From Fidelibacterota bacterium (GTDB taxonomy: Bacteria; Fidelibacterota; Marinisomatia; Marinisomatales; UBA1611), in assembly GCA_018658715.1 (NCBI GenBank), contig JABHUQ010000104.1, positions 1 to 55,772 on the forward strand: a DNA stretch of 55,772 nt, read 5' to 3'. The notes under the pieces are model-generated. The model was given only the letters and a program-made list of their open reading frames with translations, did no database searches and had not been told where the DNA came from. Positions 28,716-36,548 of this stretch are shown piece by piece. The position numbers and the translations under genes were made by a program. The stretch's first letter is position 1, and each line of letters opens with the position of its first letter.

Positions 28716-29729
28716 ATGGAACGAAAACGAGTACTTGTAACAGGTGGCACCGGGTATCTCGGTTCTTGGATAATAAAAACATTTGCGAAACATGGTTGGC
28801 ATGTTTCTACAACTGTTCGAAAAAATACCGCTCCAGGGAATTTATCCGTTTTCGATGAAATAACACAATCAACTGGTGTTAATATTGATATTAATTATGC
28901 AGACTTACTTACCCCAAATTCTTTTGATAATGCAGTAAAAAATATTGATGTTATTGTTCACTCTGCTTCACCGTTTATTGCTTTTGGAACAAAAAACCAT
29001 CAAAAAGAATTAATTGACCCTGCTATTATGGGGACACAAAATATTTTACAATCTGCCGCAAATGCAGGTATTAAAAAAGTTGTACTTACAAGTAGTATTG
29101 CAGCTATGTATGGAGATGGAAGGGAAGTAGAAGGGCAAATAATTGACGAATCATTTTGGAATAAAGCAAGCTCTGCGACCTACAGACCTTATGAATATTC
29201 TAAAACAATAGCGGAGAAAAAAGCATGGGAATTAGCAAAAACCTGTTCCATTGATCTTGTTACCATAAACCCAGGATTTATATTAGGACCCGCATTAACT
29301 TCACGCCAGGATTCTTCGTCTATCAAAATAATGAATGATTTTGTAAAAGGAAAATATAAATCGGGGATTCCTGACACATCCATCGGTATTGTGGATGTTC
29401 GGGATGTTGCTAAAGCTCATTTTCTTGCTACTGTAAATCCTAATATTAGGGGTCGTACTATTATTTGTGCTAAAGTCATTAAGTTTATTGAAATGGCTAA
29501 TGCGATTAGAAAAAAAGTAGGTGATTCTGAACCAGTTCCTAATTCATTGGTTCCCAAATATTTATTTTGGTTATTATCGCCACTATTTGGGATTGAGAGA
29601 GCTTATGTATCCGGAAATGTTGGATTTCATTTTGATATATCAAATGAAAAAAGTAAAAAAGATCTTAAGATTCAATATCGAAATTGGGAAGAAACTGTAG
29701 CTGAACATTATCAACAATTAAAGGCCTAA
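28716..29729 (+). CDS. NAD(P)-dependent epimerase/dehydratase family protein (extended SDR, dihydroflavonol-reductase-like)
   Basis: Extended short-chain dehydrogenase, 337 aa. The nucleotide motif is VTGGTGYLGSWI, the central SSIAAMYG supplies the Ser, and the catalytic YxxxK is YEYSKTIAEK. The pattern VHSASPF and DVRDVAKAHFLA is that of the dihydroflavonol-4-reductase/cinnamoyl-CoA-reductase-like group, whose bacterial substrates are mostly unknown. It stands alone, with a weak AGGGAATA before the ATG, and its end overlaps a convergent small gene by 12 bases. Confidence 0.88.
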   Translation: MERKRVLVTGGTGYLGSWIIKTFAKHGWHVSTTVRKNTAPGNLSVFDEITQSTGVNIDINYADLLTPNSFDNAVKNIDVIVHSASPFIAFGTKNHQKELIDPAIMGTQNILQSAANAGIKKVVLTSSIAAMYGDGREVEGQIIDESFWNKASSATYRPYEYSKTIAEKKAWELAKTCSIDLVTINPGFILGPALTSRQDSSSIKIMNDFVKGKYKSGIPDTSIGIVDVRDVAKAHFLATVNPNIRGRTIICAKVIKFIEMANAIRKKVGDSEPVPNSLVPKYLFWLLSPLFGIERAYVSGNVGFHFDISNEKSKKDLKIQYRNWEETVAEHYQQLKA

Positions 29730-29957
29730 TAAAATTTCAATACGATCATTTTCAACATTTGAGATATATCCTAATTCATTTCTTTCTGAATATTTGTGGA
29801 TAAACTTCATTTCCTGAAACATTTCAGACTGTACATTTTTAAAAATATTTAATTGCTGAATATCTCTTTCGAAAGATGTTTGGGTTGCTGATAGATTATT
29901 GAGAAATAACCCTAATAATAAGAGAATTGAAAATATGGCTGTTTGTATCGATTTCAT
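29718..29957 (-). CDS. Small exported or membrane protein of unknown function
   Basis: 79 aa. It begins with a hydrophobic segment or signal peptide (SIQTAIFSILLLLGLFLNNL) followed by about 50 polar residues with no motif I recognise. The gene is convergent with the SDR gene and overlaps its last 12 bases. It is supported by ORF length and the credible signal peptide only. Confidence 0.5.
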   Translation of the reverse strand: MKSIQTAIFSILLLLGLFLNNLSATQTSFERDIQQLNIFKNVQSEMFQEMKFIHKYSERNELGYISNVENDRIEILLGL

Positions 29958-30049
29958 AATAGCAATTAAGTAAATTTATCAAAGTTAAGATCAAATAGTA
30001 ATTATTCAATTATAATCTATTTATATTATTATCTTTCGACCTTAATCTT

Positions 30050-30202
30050 ATGAATAAAACTAGATTTATATACGCTATGTGGTTGGCTGGAGTCGTTATT
30101 TGGAATTATGCCTACCCGACAGTTCCACCAATATTTGATGTGGGAATGGCTGTCATATTATCCTTATTTTCATATGGATTAAATATTTTCTTTAATGCAT
30201 AA
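30050..30202 (+). CDS. Small membrane protein of unknown function
   Basis: 50 codons. Two hydrophobic segments (RFIYAMWLAGVVIWNYAYP and GMAVILSLFSYGLNIFF) are joined by a Pro-rich turn (YPTVPP). That layout looks like a real two-helix membrane peptide rather than a chance frame. No Shine-Dalgarno is clear. It precedes the hypothetical gene at 30259. Confidence 0.5.
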   Translation: MNKTRFIYAMWLAGVVIWNYAYPTVPPIFDVGMAVILSLFSYGLNIFFNA

Positions 30203-30258
30203 ATATATTATTTCAAATATTGCACTCATTCTGTACTGTTTGGTACATTCCGACCAAA

Positions 30259-31083
30259 ATGAAAAAGCTACTCACAGCTAAAGAATTACGTCAGAAATAC
30301 CGTCCCGATAAAATTCTAATGGATATCCAAAGTTCGTTCAATGATAATAAATCTAAAATTATAGACCTTTTTTCATTGCCAAGTTCACCATTAGCAAAAT
30401 ATAAAAGAAAAAAACAATTATCTATCTTAGTTGAAGAAAAATCGACAGTTGATTTTACTATTATTCATGAGCTCGTTGATACATTGAGTGATGCAATATA
30501 TTTTATGAAATTACCAAAGTCGAAAAGGACAAAAATAACGCAACGACTTCGTATGTTTGAATCCCAACTTATTGAAAATCAATTATTAAGAATTAATTTA
30601 CTTTTAGAAGATGAAGAGCTCGGGTCCCCTACACCATGGACGGATGAGAAGGGGCAAGTCAAAATAGCAAGTTCTCATCATGGGCTAGATATGGCATTTG
30701 AAATTCTATCATTAGTTAGAATTGATTTAGAAGAAGAAAGCTATTATTGGAAAAATATTTCGCGAACAGGTTATTTAACAGGGCTACAATTATCAATGGG
30801 GTCATTTTTCCAGTATTTAAAAAATCTTGGCATGACTCAAAAAGACCAAATTACGTTGGTTCAACAATTATTTGATACATTAGATGTTGATTGGGAAGAA
30901 GGAGAGAGGGAGAATATAAAAATATCACTTCAACAGCCAGCACTTGCACTTCATAATGGAAAACAAAGACTCATTGACTCTAAAAAAAATGTTTCCAATT
31001 ATCCAGAATATTTGAATAAAAACATTATTGATGAAATAACTGAATTATCGGCAAACTATAAAAAAAGATTAAGACGATTTTAA
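30259..31083 (+). CDS. Hypothetical protein, mostly helical, cytoplasmic
   Basis: About 274 aa, not recognised. No signal peptide or membrane segment is visible. It is rich in Lys, Glu and Leu, with likely long helices (KKLLTAKELRQKYRP at the start, KKRLRRF at the end) and an acidic LLLEDEELGSPTPW segment in the middle. I chose ATG 30259 because the in-frame extension to 30220 overlaps nothing and reads as non-protein-like sequence. Codon use matches its neighbours. Confidence 0.7.
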   Translation: MKKLLTAKELRQKYRPDKILMDIQSSFNDNKSKIIDLFSLPSSPLAKYKRKKQLSILVEEKSTVDFTIIHELVDTLSDAIYFMKLPKSKRTKITQRLRMFESQLIENQLLRINLLLEDEELGSPTPWTDEKGQVKIASSHHGLDMAFEILSLVRIDLEEESYYWKNISRTGYLTGLQLSMGSFFQYLKNLGMTQKDQITLVQQLFDTLDVDWEEGERENIKISLQQPALALHNGKQRLIDSKKNVSNYPEYLNKNIIDEITELSANYKKRLRRF

Positions 31084-31128
31084 TTTTTTTGACAACTAAT
31101 TTCATCATTTGATGTCCAATAAAATATT

Positions 31129-31299
31129 ATGGCTAAATACGGATATAACTATAGCGGTGAATGGGTAAAAACAGGTGTTACATTTGGTTCCGTTTTGTCA
31201 ATCGTAATATCCTTCACATTAAATAAGTCTGTATTTTGGGCAATTGTACATGGCCTTCTTACGTGGGTTTATGTTATATATTATATATTGGTTAAATAA
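31129..31299 (+). CDS. Small membrane protein upstream of PspC
   Basis: 56 aa. A polar N-terminal stretch (MAKYGYNYSGEWVKTG) is followed by two hydrophobic helices (FGSVLSIVISFTL and AIVHGLLTWVYVIYYILV). The stop TAA abuts the ATG of the PspC gene, so the two are very likely co-translated. This makes a role at the membrane beside PspC plausible. Family not recognised. Confidence 0.65.
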   Translation: MAKYGYNYSGEWVKTGVTFGSVLSIVISFTLNKSVFWAIVHGLLTWVYVIYYILVK

Positions 31300-31494
31300 A
31301 TGAGTAGAATAAAAAAATTATATCGAAATAGAAAAGAAGGTAAAATAGCTGGAATATGTTCTGGAATTGGTGATTATTTCGAAATTGACCCCGTTATTGT
31401 TCGCATCATTTTTCTTTTTGGCTTTTTCCTAGGTGGTGGTTTTTTCGCATATATGATTGGTTGGTTTATTATTCCTGATCGCCAAATAGATTAA
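31300..31494 (+). CDS. PspC-domain protein
   Basis: 64-aa membrane protein of the phage-shock PspC type: KLYRNRKEGKIAGICSGIGDYFEIDPVIVRIIFLF and a C-terminal second hydrophobic run (GGGFFAYMIGWFIIP; the sequence is given here in two short parts). In other bacteria PspC proteins sense or respond to inner-membrane stress. No pspA or pspB lies nearby; a small two-helix protein sits immediately upstream instead. Confidence 0.9.
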   Translation: MSRIKKLYRNRKEGKIAGICSGIGDYFEIDPVIVRIIFLFGFFLGGGFFAYMIGWFIIPDRQID

Positions 31495-31534
31495 TCAAAA
31501 TAAAGAGTTCTATACTTTTTCCCATATTATTAAA

Positions 31535-31555
31535 TGTTCAATCCACATTTGAACA
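31535..31555. promoter_or_regulatory. Operator-like inverted repeat between pspC and the YwaF-like gene
   Basis: TGTTCAA (31535-31541) and TTGAACA (31549-31555) are perfect 7-bp arms with a 7-base spacer, 40 bases before the next start codon. The shape is that of a dimeric repressor site. A hairpin terminator is less likely, because the following T-rich stretch begins about 10 bases later. Confidence 0.35.
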
Positions 31556-31594
31556 GGATACTATTTTCTTTTTAATGTTAATTGTTTAGAATTC

Positions 31595-32329
31595 ATGATG
31601 GTTGAACATCATATAATTCCACCATTCACCTCAACTTGGTGGATAGGACTCATTGTGAGCGCACTAGTCATTTGGGGCATAATTCAATATGGCAAGAGCC
31701 AAAGCCCTAAAAAAGAAGCTCAATTTTCATTTATTTTAGGTATTGTTTTAATTCTAAGGGAAATAGTGAGAGAAATATATCTTTATTCAATTAATACATG
31801 GCACATTACAGATAGCCTCCCATTACATTTATGTGGGATTTCATCCATAATTGCTGGACTTATTTTAATTTATCGCAATCAATTTTGGTTAGAGTTTATT
31901 CTTATTTTAGGTATTCCCGGAGCAGTGCATAGTTTTTTAACTCCAGAACTTACACATGGACATGATGCTTATTTACTCTTTGAATATTATTTTAGTCATT
32001 CGGGTATTATTCTTTCAGGTTTCTATCTTGTTTTTGTTCACAGAATGTCGCCACGTCTAGGTTCTTGGAAAAATGCTTTTTGGGTTGCGCAAGGATTACT
32101 CATTTTTATCGGTTTAATGAATCTAATATTAAAATCAAATTATATGTATTTATCAAAAAAGCCACTTGTCTCAAATCCATTAATTATTGGTGAATGGCCA
32201 TTTTATTTACTGGGATTTGAAATTGCAGGTCTTGTACATATTCTTCTTTTTTATAGTTTTTTTATTTGGGTGGTGAAAAAGAATCCTGCAAAAGTCACCA
32301 TAAATAAAAACGGTCAATCAAAAATATGA
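31595..32329 (+). CDS. YwaF/TIGR02206-type integral membrane protein
   Basis: 244 aa with about six or seven hydrophobic helices. The arrangement LPLHLCGISSIIAGLILIY, then GIPGAVHSFLTPEL and HGHDAYLLFEYYFSHSGIIL is typical of the YwaF family (TIGR02206), whose biochemical role is unknown. Two adjacent ATG codons (31595, 31598) are possible starts. The end overlaps the next gene by 4 bases. Confidence 0.85.
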   Translation: MMVEHHIIPPFTSTWWIGLIVSALVIWGIIQYGKSQSPKKEAQFSFILGIVLILREIVREIYLYSINTWHITDSLPLHLCGISSIIAGLILIYRNQFWLEFILILGIPGAVHSFLTPELTHGHDAYLLFEYYFSHSGIILSGFYLVFVHRMSPRLGSWKNAFWVAQGLLIFIGLMNLILKSNYMYLSKKPLVSNPLIIGEWPFYLLGFEIAGLVHILLFYSFFIWVVKKNPAKVTINKNGQSKI

Positions 32330-32937
32330 AAAAATATTTTTTTGTATTTATACTTAATTCATTATTAGTACAATTCCTTTCTGGGCAAATATTAGAAATT
32401 GTTTTAAAGTCTGGCGATGTTATTGCATCTAGAAACAAATATACAATCGATAATAAAAGCCTTATTTTCTGGAAAGATAGTTTAGCCGTTCTGGCCATAC
32501 CAGTCATGACAATTGATGGTGTATATTATTCTACAAAAACTTATAAAGCGTTAGGTGTTCCGTTTCAAGTAATGGGTGGATTTATTGCTGGATCTTCTAT
32601 GGCGGCATCTGTAGTAGGGCATAGTGAATATTTATCTTATGGATTGCCTACCGGACTTTTATTATACGCAGCAGGACGTAGGCTCAATTATTGGGGAAGA
32701 GATCATGGAAAAGATGCCATATTTTATGATTTTCATGAGCTAGGATTCTTGAACCGACTTGTAATCTTTGAAAGTATTCAACTCGATATTAATCGAAAAA
32801 ATAGTCAAAATGATCGAGGCTATTTTAAAGTTGGTCCCGAGGGAGAAACACCTCCAAGTATATTTAAATGGGATGGACGAAAAATTTGGAAAAAATGGTT
32901 TAAGAGAAAGAAAAGGAAGTGGGTGGAGTTCGGTTAA
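32326..32937 (+). CDS. Hypothetical exported protein
   Basis: 203 aa. A signal peptide (KKYFFVFILNSLLVQFLSGQ) is followed by a domain opening EIVLKSGDVIASRNKYTIDNKSLIFW. This reads like a small beta-rich unit seen in FCB-group exported proteins that handle a surface-associated or stress role, but I cannot name it. A hydrophobic Gly/Ala/Ser stretch lies near residues 85-105, and the C terminus is strongly basic (KKWFKRKKRKW). It overlaps both neighbours. Confidence 0.65.
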   Translation: MKKYFFVFILNSLLVQFLSGQILEIVLKSGDVIASRNKYTIDNKSLIFWKDSLAVLAIPVMTIDGVYYSTKTYKALGVPFQVMGGFIAGSSMAASVVGHSEYLSYGLPTGLLLYAAGRRLNYWGRDHGKDAIFYDFHELGFLNRLVIFESIQLDINRKNSQNDRGYFKVGPEGETPPSIFKWDGRKIWKKWFKRKKRKWVEFG

Positions 32938-33506
32938 TATTAACGGCATTAAAAGCAGAATCTGCTCCTATCATCCAGCATTTTAATTTAAATAAAATTT
33001 CTGCATCCTTTCCGTTATATAATAGAGAAAATATTTATTTGGCTGGCACTGGTATGGGAGAAAAAGGCGTTTCCCAATCTATGCCAAAAATAATTTCCTT
33101 TTTTAAAGATAAACCAATTGATCATATTATAAATGTTGGTATATCAGGTGGTAGTCCAAGGGAAACGCAAATTGGTCAATTATATCAAGCTAGATCAATT
33201 TCAAAAGAAGGAGTAGCGTCATCTTTTTTGCTTAATAAATTTCACGAAAACATTATTGAATTACCTTTAATAACCGTTAACCGTGAAATAAAAAAATGGA
33301 CAGAAGAATTTCCTGATATTGTAGATATGGAAGCATTTCACATTATTAAGCATATAAGAGAGATGTATCCTCTTGAGAAAATGACAATTATAAAAGTCGT
33401 TTCTGACTATATGGATATCAATAAAAGAGTGGTCACAAAACAGGATGTTAGTATTTTTATCCAAAAACAAATGAATATGATAGAAACCGTTATCTTGAAC
33501 GGGTAA
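32919..33506 (+). CDS. MTA/SAH nucleosidase-like (nucleoside phosphorylase superfamily) protein
   Basis: 195 aa. The superfamily signposts are present in order: LTALKAES at the start, INVGISGG near residue 70, VDMEAF (catalytic Glu position) near 138, and KVVSDYMD (catalytic Asp position) near 163. It is shorter than typical MTA/SAH nucleosidases (about 230 aa) because the middle is trimmed. A futalosine-hydrolase-like or other purine-nucleosidase role is equally possible. The start is GTG 32919, inside the previous gene by 19 bases. Confidence 0.75.
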   Translation: MGGVRLILTALKAESAPIIQHFNLNKISASFPLYNRENIYLAGTGMGEKGVSQSMPKIISFFKDKPIDHIINVGISGGSPRETQIGQLYQARSISKEGVASSFLLNKFHENIIELPLITVNREIKKWTEEFPDIVDMEAFHIIKHIREMYPLEKMTIIKVVSDYMDINKRVVTKQDVSIFIQKQMNMIETVILNG

Positions 33507-33518
33507 ATTCAACCCACT

Positions 33519-33620
33519 ATGAAAACAATTATCTTTTCCCTAATCGTACTATTTGTTGTTGGCTCATTAGTGCTTGCTTTTATTTATAGACTTCAAGCGC
33601 CAGATGATCCTGATGCTTAG
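33519..33620 (+). CDS. Very small single-helix membrane protein upstream of the selenoprotein
   Basis: 33 codons. A single strong transmembrane helix (TIIFSLIVLFVVGSLVLAFIY) has a short acidic tail (QAPDDPDA). It lies 12 bases after the nucleosidase-like gene and 6 bases before the start of the candidate selenoprotein. The selenoprotein's Shine-Dalgarno (AGGAAG) overlaps its stop codon. Clean membrane topology and tight spacing support it; length alone would not. Confidence 0.55.
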   Translation: MKTIIFSLIVLFVVGSLVLAFIYRLQAPDDPDA

Positions 33621-33626
33621 GAAGTA

Positions 33627-35153
33627 ATGCCGCAAATAGGAATATATTTATTTCTATTATTGACCCCAATTATTGTGGGTCAACCTGGATTTAGTTTAGA
33701 AGATTTAAATCCAAATTCATTTACCTACGGCCAAATGATTGGACCTTCTAATTATGAAGGAGATATTACCATTCTTTTTTTTGGTCATGAAACATGAGGC
33801 ACTTGTCGAAACCGGTTTGGTTTTCTTAACAAAATACATACAGATTTAAAAATATTAAATGTAACGGATGTTCATATTCTTGGTATAGGCAAAGATGCAT
33901 ATAACGCATCATTAAACCAAATGATCTCTGGTGCGCATTTACCTTGGTTGGAAGATTCGAGTGCCACAGGATACCCAGTTTGGTCTTCCTGGAACGCAGA
34001 GCAAAGATCTATTTTTATACTGAATCGTGATGGGACTCAGGACACAACATTTAATATTACACCTTATACTGAAGATGATCCGGAAGATTATTTGTATTTA
34101 ATGCATTTAATTTTAAACTACCGAAATACCGGGGGAAATCAAACGATTCGGATTCCGCAAGATTATCCTGAAATACAAACAGGTATTGAAATTAGTCAGG
34201 ATGGAGATTTAATTTTAGTCGATTCGGGTACATATTTTGAGCATTTAAATTTAATGGGAAAACAAATTACTTTAGCTTCATTATCGTTCCATCGTATGGA
34301 TAATAATTACTTAGATGATACAGTTATTGATGGACAAGGTATAGATAGAGTTATTACTATTGAAAATGGAGAAAATACTTTAACCAAGATTATTGGATTA
34401 TCCATAATAAATGGTAATGATGACACTGGAGCAGGAATATTAATTAATAATGGTTCTAATCCGGTTATTGAAAAAAATAAAATTATCAATAATAATAGTT
34501 TCGGTTGTGGTGCTGTTGGTGGTGGAGTAGCAATTATAAATCATTCAAATCCAAGAGTAATTGGAAATATCATTGAGAATAATACCGCAGGAGGCTCATG
34601 TGATTGTATCTGCTATTTTGGAGGTGGAATATTTGTTGATTCTACATCGTTCCCAATTATTGGAGGTGAAAACGGGTTAGGAAATTCATTATTTTCGAAT
34701 AGTAGTGATTACGGCTACCATCTTTTTAGGCAATTGCCCATGGATACAACTGATATTGTACCGATAAATGCTAGGTTTAATACTTTTGATCATTGCCCTC
34801 CAGAATTTATTGGTGATGTTTACCCAGAGTTTGGATGGGATGTGTCAAACTGTTTACCGCAATTATCCATTGAACAAGAATTTGTAGCAGATTCTTATAC
34901 ACTATTTTCTGCTTATCCAAATCCATTTAATGGACATGTAACTTTATCATTTTCAATAGAGAAGGATGAAATCATCCAAATGAAAGTATATGATTTATCA
35001 GGCAAATTAGTAGATAAAATATTGAATGAAAAAAAGGAAAAGGGGGATTATACCATTACATGGGACGCAAATAATTATGCAAGCGGTGTATATATTGTTC
35101 AGCTAAATTTTGGTGATGCACAAGTATCTCAAAAAATACTTCTCCTTAAATAA
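33627..35153 (+). CDS. Candidate secreted selenoprotein: UxxC thioredoxin-like domain, beta-helix, type IX sorting domain
   Basis: 508 aa if TGA 33795-33797 is read as selenocysteine (Sec57). Upstream of it lie AGGAAG (33619-33624), ATG 33627 and a signal peptide (YLFLLLTPIIVGQ), all in frame. The strand DITILFFGHET leads into U57-G-T-C60, a UxxC redox motif at the usual thioredoxin-fold place. It is followed by a helix and strand (LKILNVTDVHILGIGKD), then HLPWLED..PVWSSW and IFILNRDGT. By eye this resembles the SelP N-terminal domain. Residues about 175-395 form a right-handed parallel beta-helix with NNGSNPVIEKN- and NHSNPRVIGNII-type rungs. Residues about 425-508 are a Por/type IX sorting domain (YPNPFNGHVTLSF...KVYDLSGKLV...GVYIVQL). 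A SECIS-like hairpin follows the TGA. The alternative is a TGT-to-TGA nonsense mutation. Confidence 0.8.
33798..33830 (+). promoter_or_regulatory. Candidate bacterial SECIS element
   Basis: GAAACC (33808-33813) pairs with GGTTTT (33819-33824, last pair G-U) around a 5-base loop GGTTT (33814-33818). Lower pairs TTG/TAA-type (33803-33805 with 33827-33829) extend the stem past a 2x2 mismatch. The apical loop begins with G and sits 16 bases after the TGA. These are the features described for bacterial SECIS hairpins: a short stem, a 3-14-base loop with a G in its first two positions, and 16-37 bases from the UGA. The structure was drawn by hand, with no energy calculation. Confidence 0.6.
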
Positions 35154-35904
35154 GGCTCTTATTTGTATTGCTATTTTAAATGCAGAACCATCCTTGCAAG
35201 GAGAAACTTCTTCCAAGGTAGAAACCATGATTAAAGAAATTGATTGGGCGGGGATATCGTTCAAAATGATTCAATCTGGGGAATCTGACCACAGATTAAT
35301 TTGGTTACACGGTGATGAGAAAACCGCAAAAATGGCATTGGAAGATTATGTGAAGCACTATTCTGGGATAGCTTTTTTTATTCAATCTTCAGATAGAGAA
35401 ATTCCGTTCATAGATACTATAGTAGATCCAAACCGTATTTTTTCAACGGAGGGCTCAAGTAAAGCTCTTCAAAAATTCAAATCAAATTGGAATCAAACTC
35501 AACTCAATGAAGCAATATCATTACTTGAAAAGGGACGGAAAACTTTTTTAAATGAAATATTTCCAACGAATGGAGGTCTCTTAATTGCTCTTCATAATAA
35601 TTCTCGTGGATATAATATACATTCAGAAACTCAGAACAGTACATCCGTTTCAATTAAGAAAGACCAAAACCCACGAGATTTTATCATTTGCACAGAAGAA
35701 GTAGATTTTTTAAAACTAGAACATGGCCCCTATAATGTAGTTCTTCAAAATAAGAATCTTGGATATGATGATGGTTCTTTATCCTGGGCATCTTTAGAAA
35801 ATGGGGTTCGTTATATTAATATAGAAGTACGCCTAGGGTGGTTATCCAAACAAAAAAAAATGTTAAACTATATTCATTATACATTAATACATGCGAATAA
35901 TTAA
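35116..35904 (+). CDS. Exported protein with M14/AstE-like metallohydrolase motifs
   Basis: About 262 aa from ATG 35116 (an in-frame ATG/GTG at 35110 is possible), inside the 3' end of the selenoprotein gene. An N-terminal hydrophobic stretch (LNKALICIAILNAEP) suggests export. The body carries LIWLHGDEKTA (HxxE, a possible zinc pair), then VDPNRIFSTEG and LLIALHNNSRGY (a possible third zinc His). Their order resembles the carboxypeptidase M14/succinylglutamate-desuccinylase superfamily. I recall similar DPNR..F / ALHNN proteins of unknown function in the Bacteroidetes. The enzymatic role is inferred. Confidence 0.6.
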   Translation: MHKYLKKYFSLNKALICIAILNAEPSLQGETSSKVETMIKEIDWAGISFKMIQSGESDHRLIWLHGDEKTAKMALEDYVKHYSGIAFFIQSSDREIPFIDTIVDPNRIFSTEGSSKALQKFKSNWNQTQLNEAISLLEKGRKTFLNEIFPTNGGLLIALHNNSRGYNIHSETQNSTSVSIKKDQNPRDFIICTEEVDFLKLEHGPYNVVLQNKNLGYDDGSLSWASLENGVRYINIEVRLGWLSKQKKMLNYIHYTLIHANN

Positions 35905-36181
35905 TTCATTTATACAAAAGGCTATTAAGTTGATGCCAGTCATATTATTATTTATGATAGCAACCATAGATAGAAATAACTCATTATATGTCGCCTTTTT
36001 TCTAATTATTTTATTTGGTTATTCCACCATATTAATTGCTAGAGTTCTTGAATCAAAAAAGAAATGGTATCAAGAAAATAGTGATTTAGCAGATTTAGGA
36101 ATTGATGAATCAATTGACACAATGGGTGACATAACAAAAAAAATAGAAAAAAAATTAAATGGAGGAAATAATGAAAAATGA
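35891..36181 (+). CDS. Small two-helix membrane protein
   Basis: 96 aa. Two hydrophobic segments (LMPVILLFMIATI and SLYVAFFLIILFGYSTILIA) are followed by a charged cytoplasmic-looking tail rich in Asp, Lys and Glu. No family recognised. It overlaps the preceding gene by 14 bases and the following one by 11, so it belongs to the same operon as the candidate selenoprotein. Confidence 0.65.
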   Translation: MRIINSFIQKAIKLMPVILLFMIATIDRNNSLYVAFFLIILFGYSTILIARVLESKKKWYQENSDLADLGIDESIDTMGDITKKIEKKLNGGNNEK

Positions 36182-36548
36182 AATTGATCAAAAAAGTTTT
36201 ATAATTGGAGTATTGTCGGCAACTTTATTTTTTGTAGTTGTTGGGGCAGATGAAATACCTAAAGAAGTAACTGAAAATCCGTTAATTGAAAGAAACTTAG
36301 GGGATATAGTTGTTAATTCAATTACAGTATTAGATGATGGGCATGGTGGATATATTTCAACGTATAACCAAGATGGGAATCGGACGGTTTATATTGGGAC
36401 AGGTGAAAATAGAAATGGATATATTAGTACATTTAATAAAATGGATGAGGCTACAACCTATCTGGGGACTAACAAAGAATTAGATGGTGTAGTAGTTTTA
36501 AAAGATCGTTATGGCGATTTAGGGTGGAGCCAAACAGGAAAACAATAA
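36171..36548 (+). CDS. Membrane-anchored protein with short beta repeats
   Basis: 125 aa. GGAGG (36161-36165) sets the start at ATG 36171 rather than the upstream in-frame ATG 36159. One N-terminal anchor or signal (SFIIGVLSATLFFVVVGADE) precedes an external part containing imperfect repeats: GGYISTYNQDGNRTVYIGTG, NGYISTFNKMDEATTYLGTN and DGVVVLKDRYGDLGWSQTG. Such YIxxY/TxxxGT units suggest a small beta-sheet stack exposed in the periplasm or at the surface. Function unknown. Confidence 0.7.
   Translation: MKNEIDQKSFIIGVLSATLFFVVVGADEIPKEVTENPLIERNLGDIVVNSITVLDDGHGGYISTYNQDGNRTVYIGTGENRNGYISTFNKMDEATTYLGTNKELDGVVVLKDRYGDLGWSQTGKQ

Noticed and set aside
33795-33797. TGA read as Trp (code 4 or 25)
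   Set aside because: holB, ilvC, lpdA and the first gap gene end in TGA, and only one coding frame in the window needs readthrough, at a Cys/Sec-type motif.
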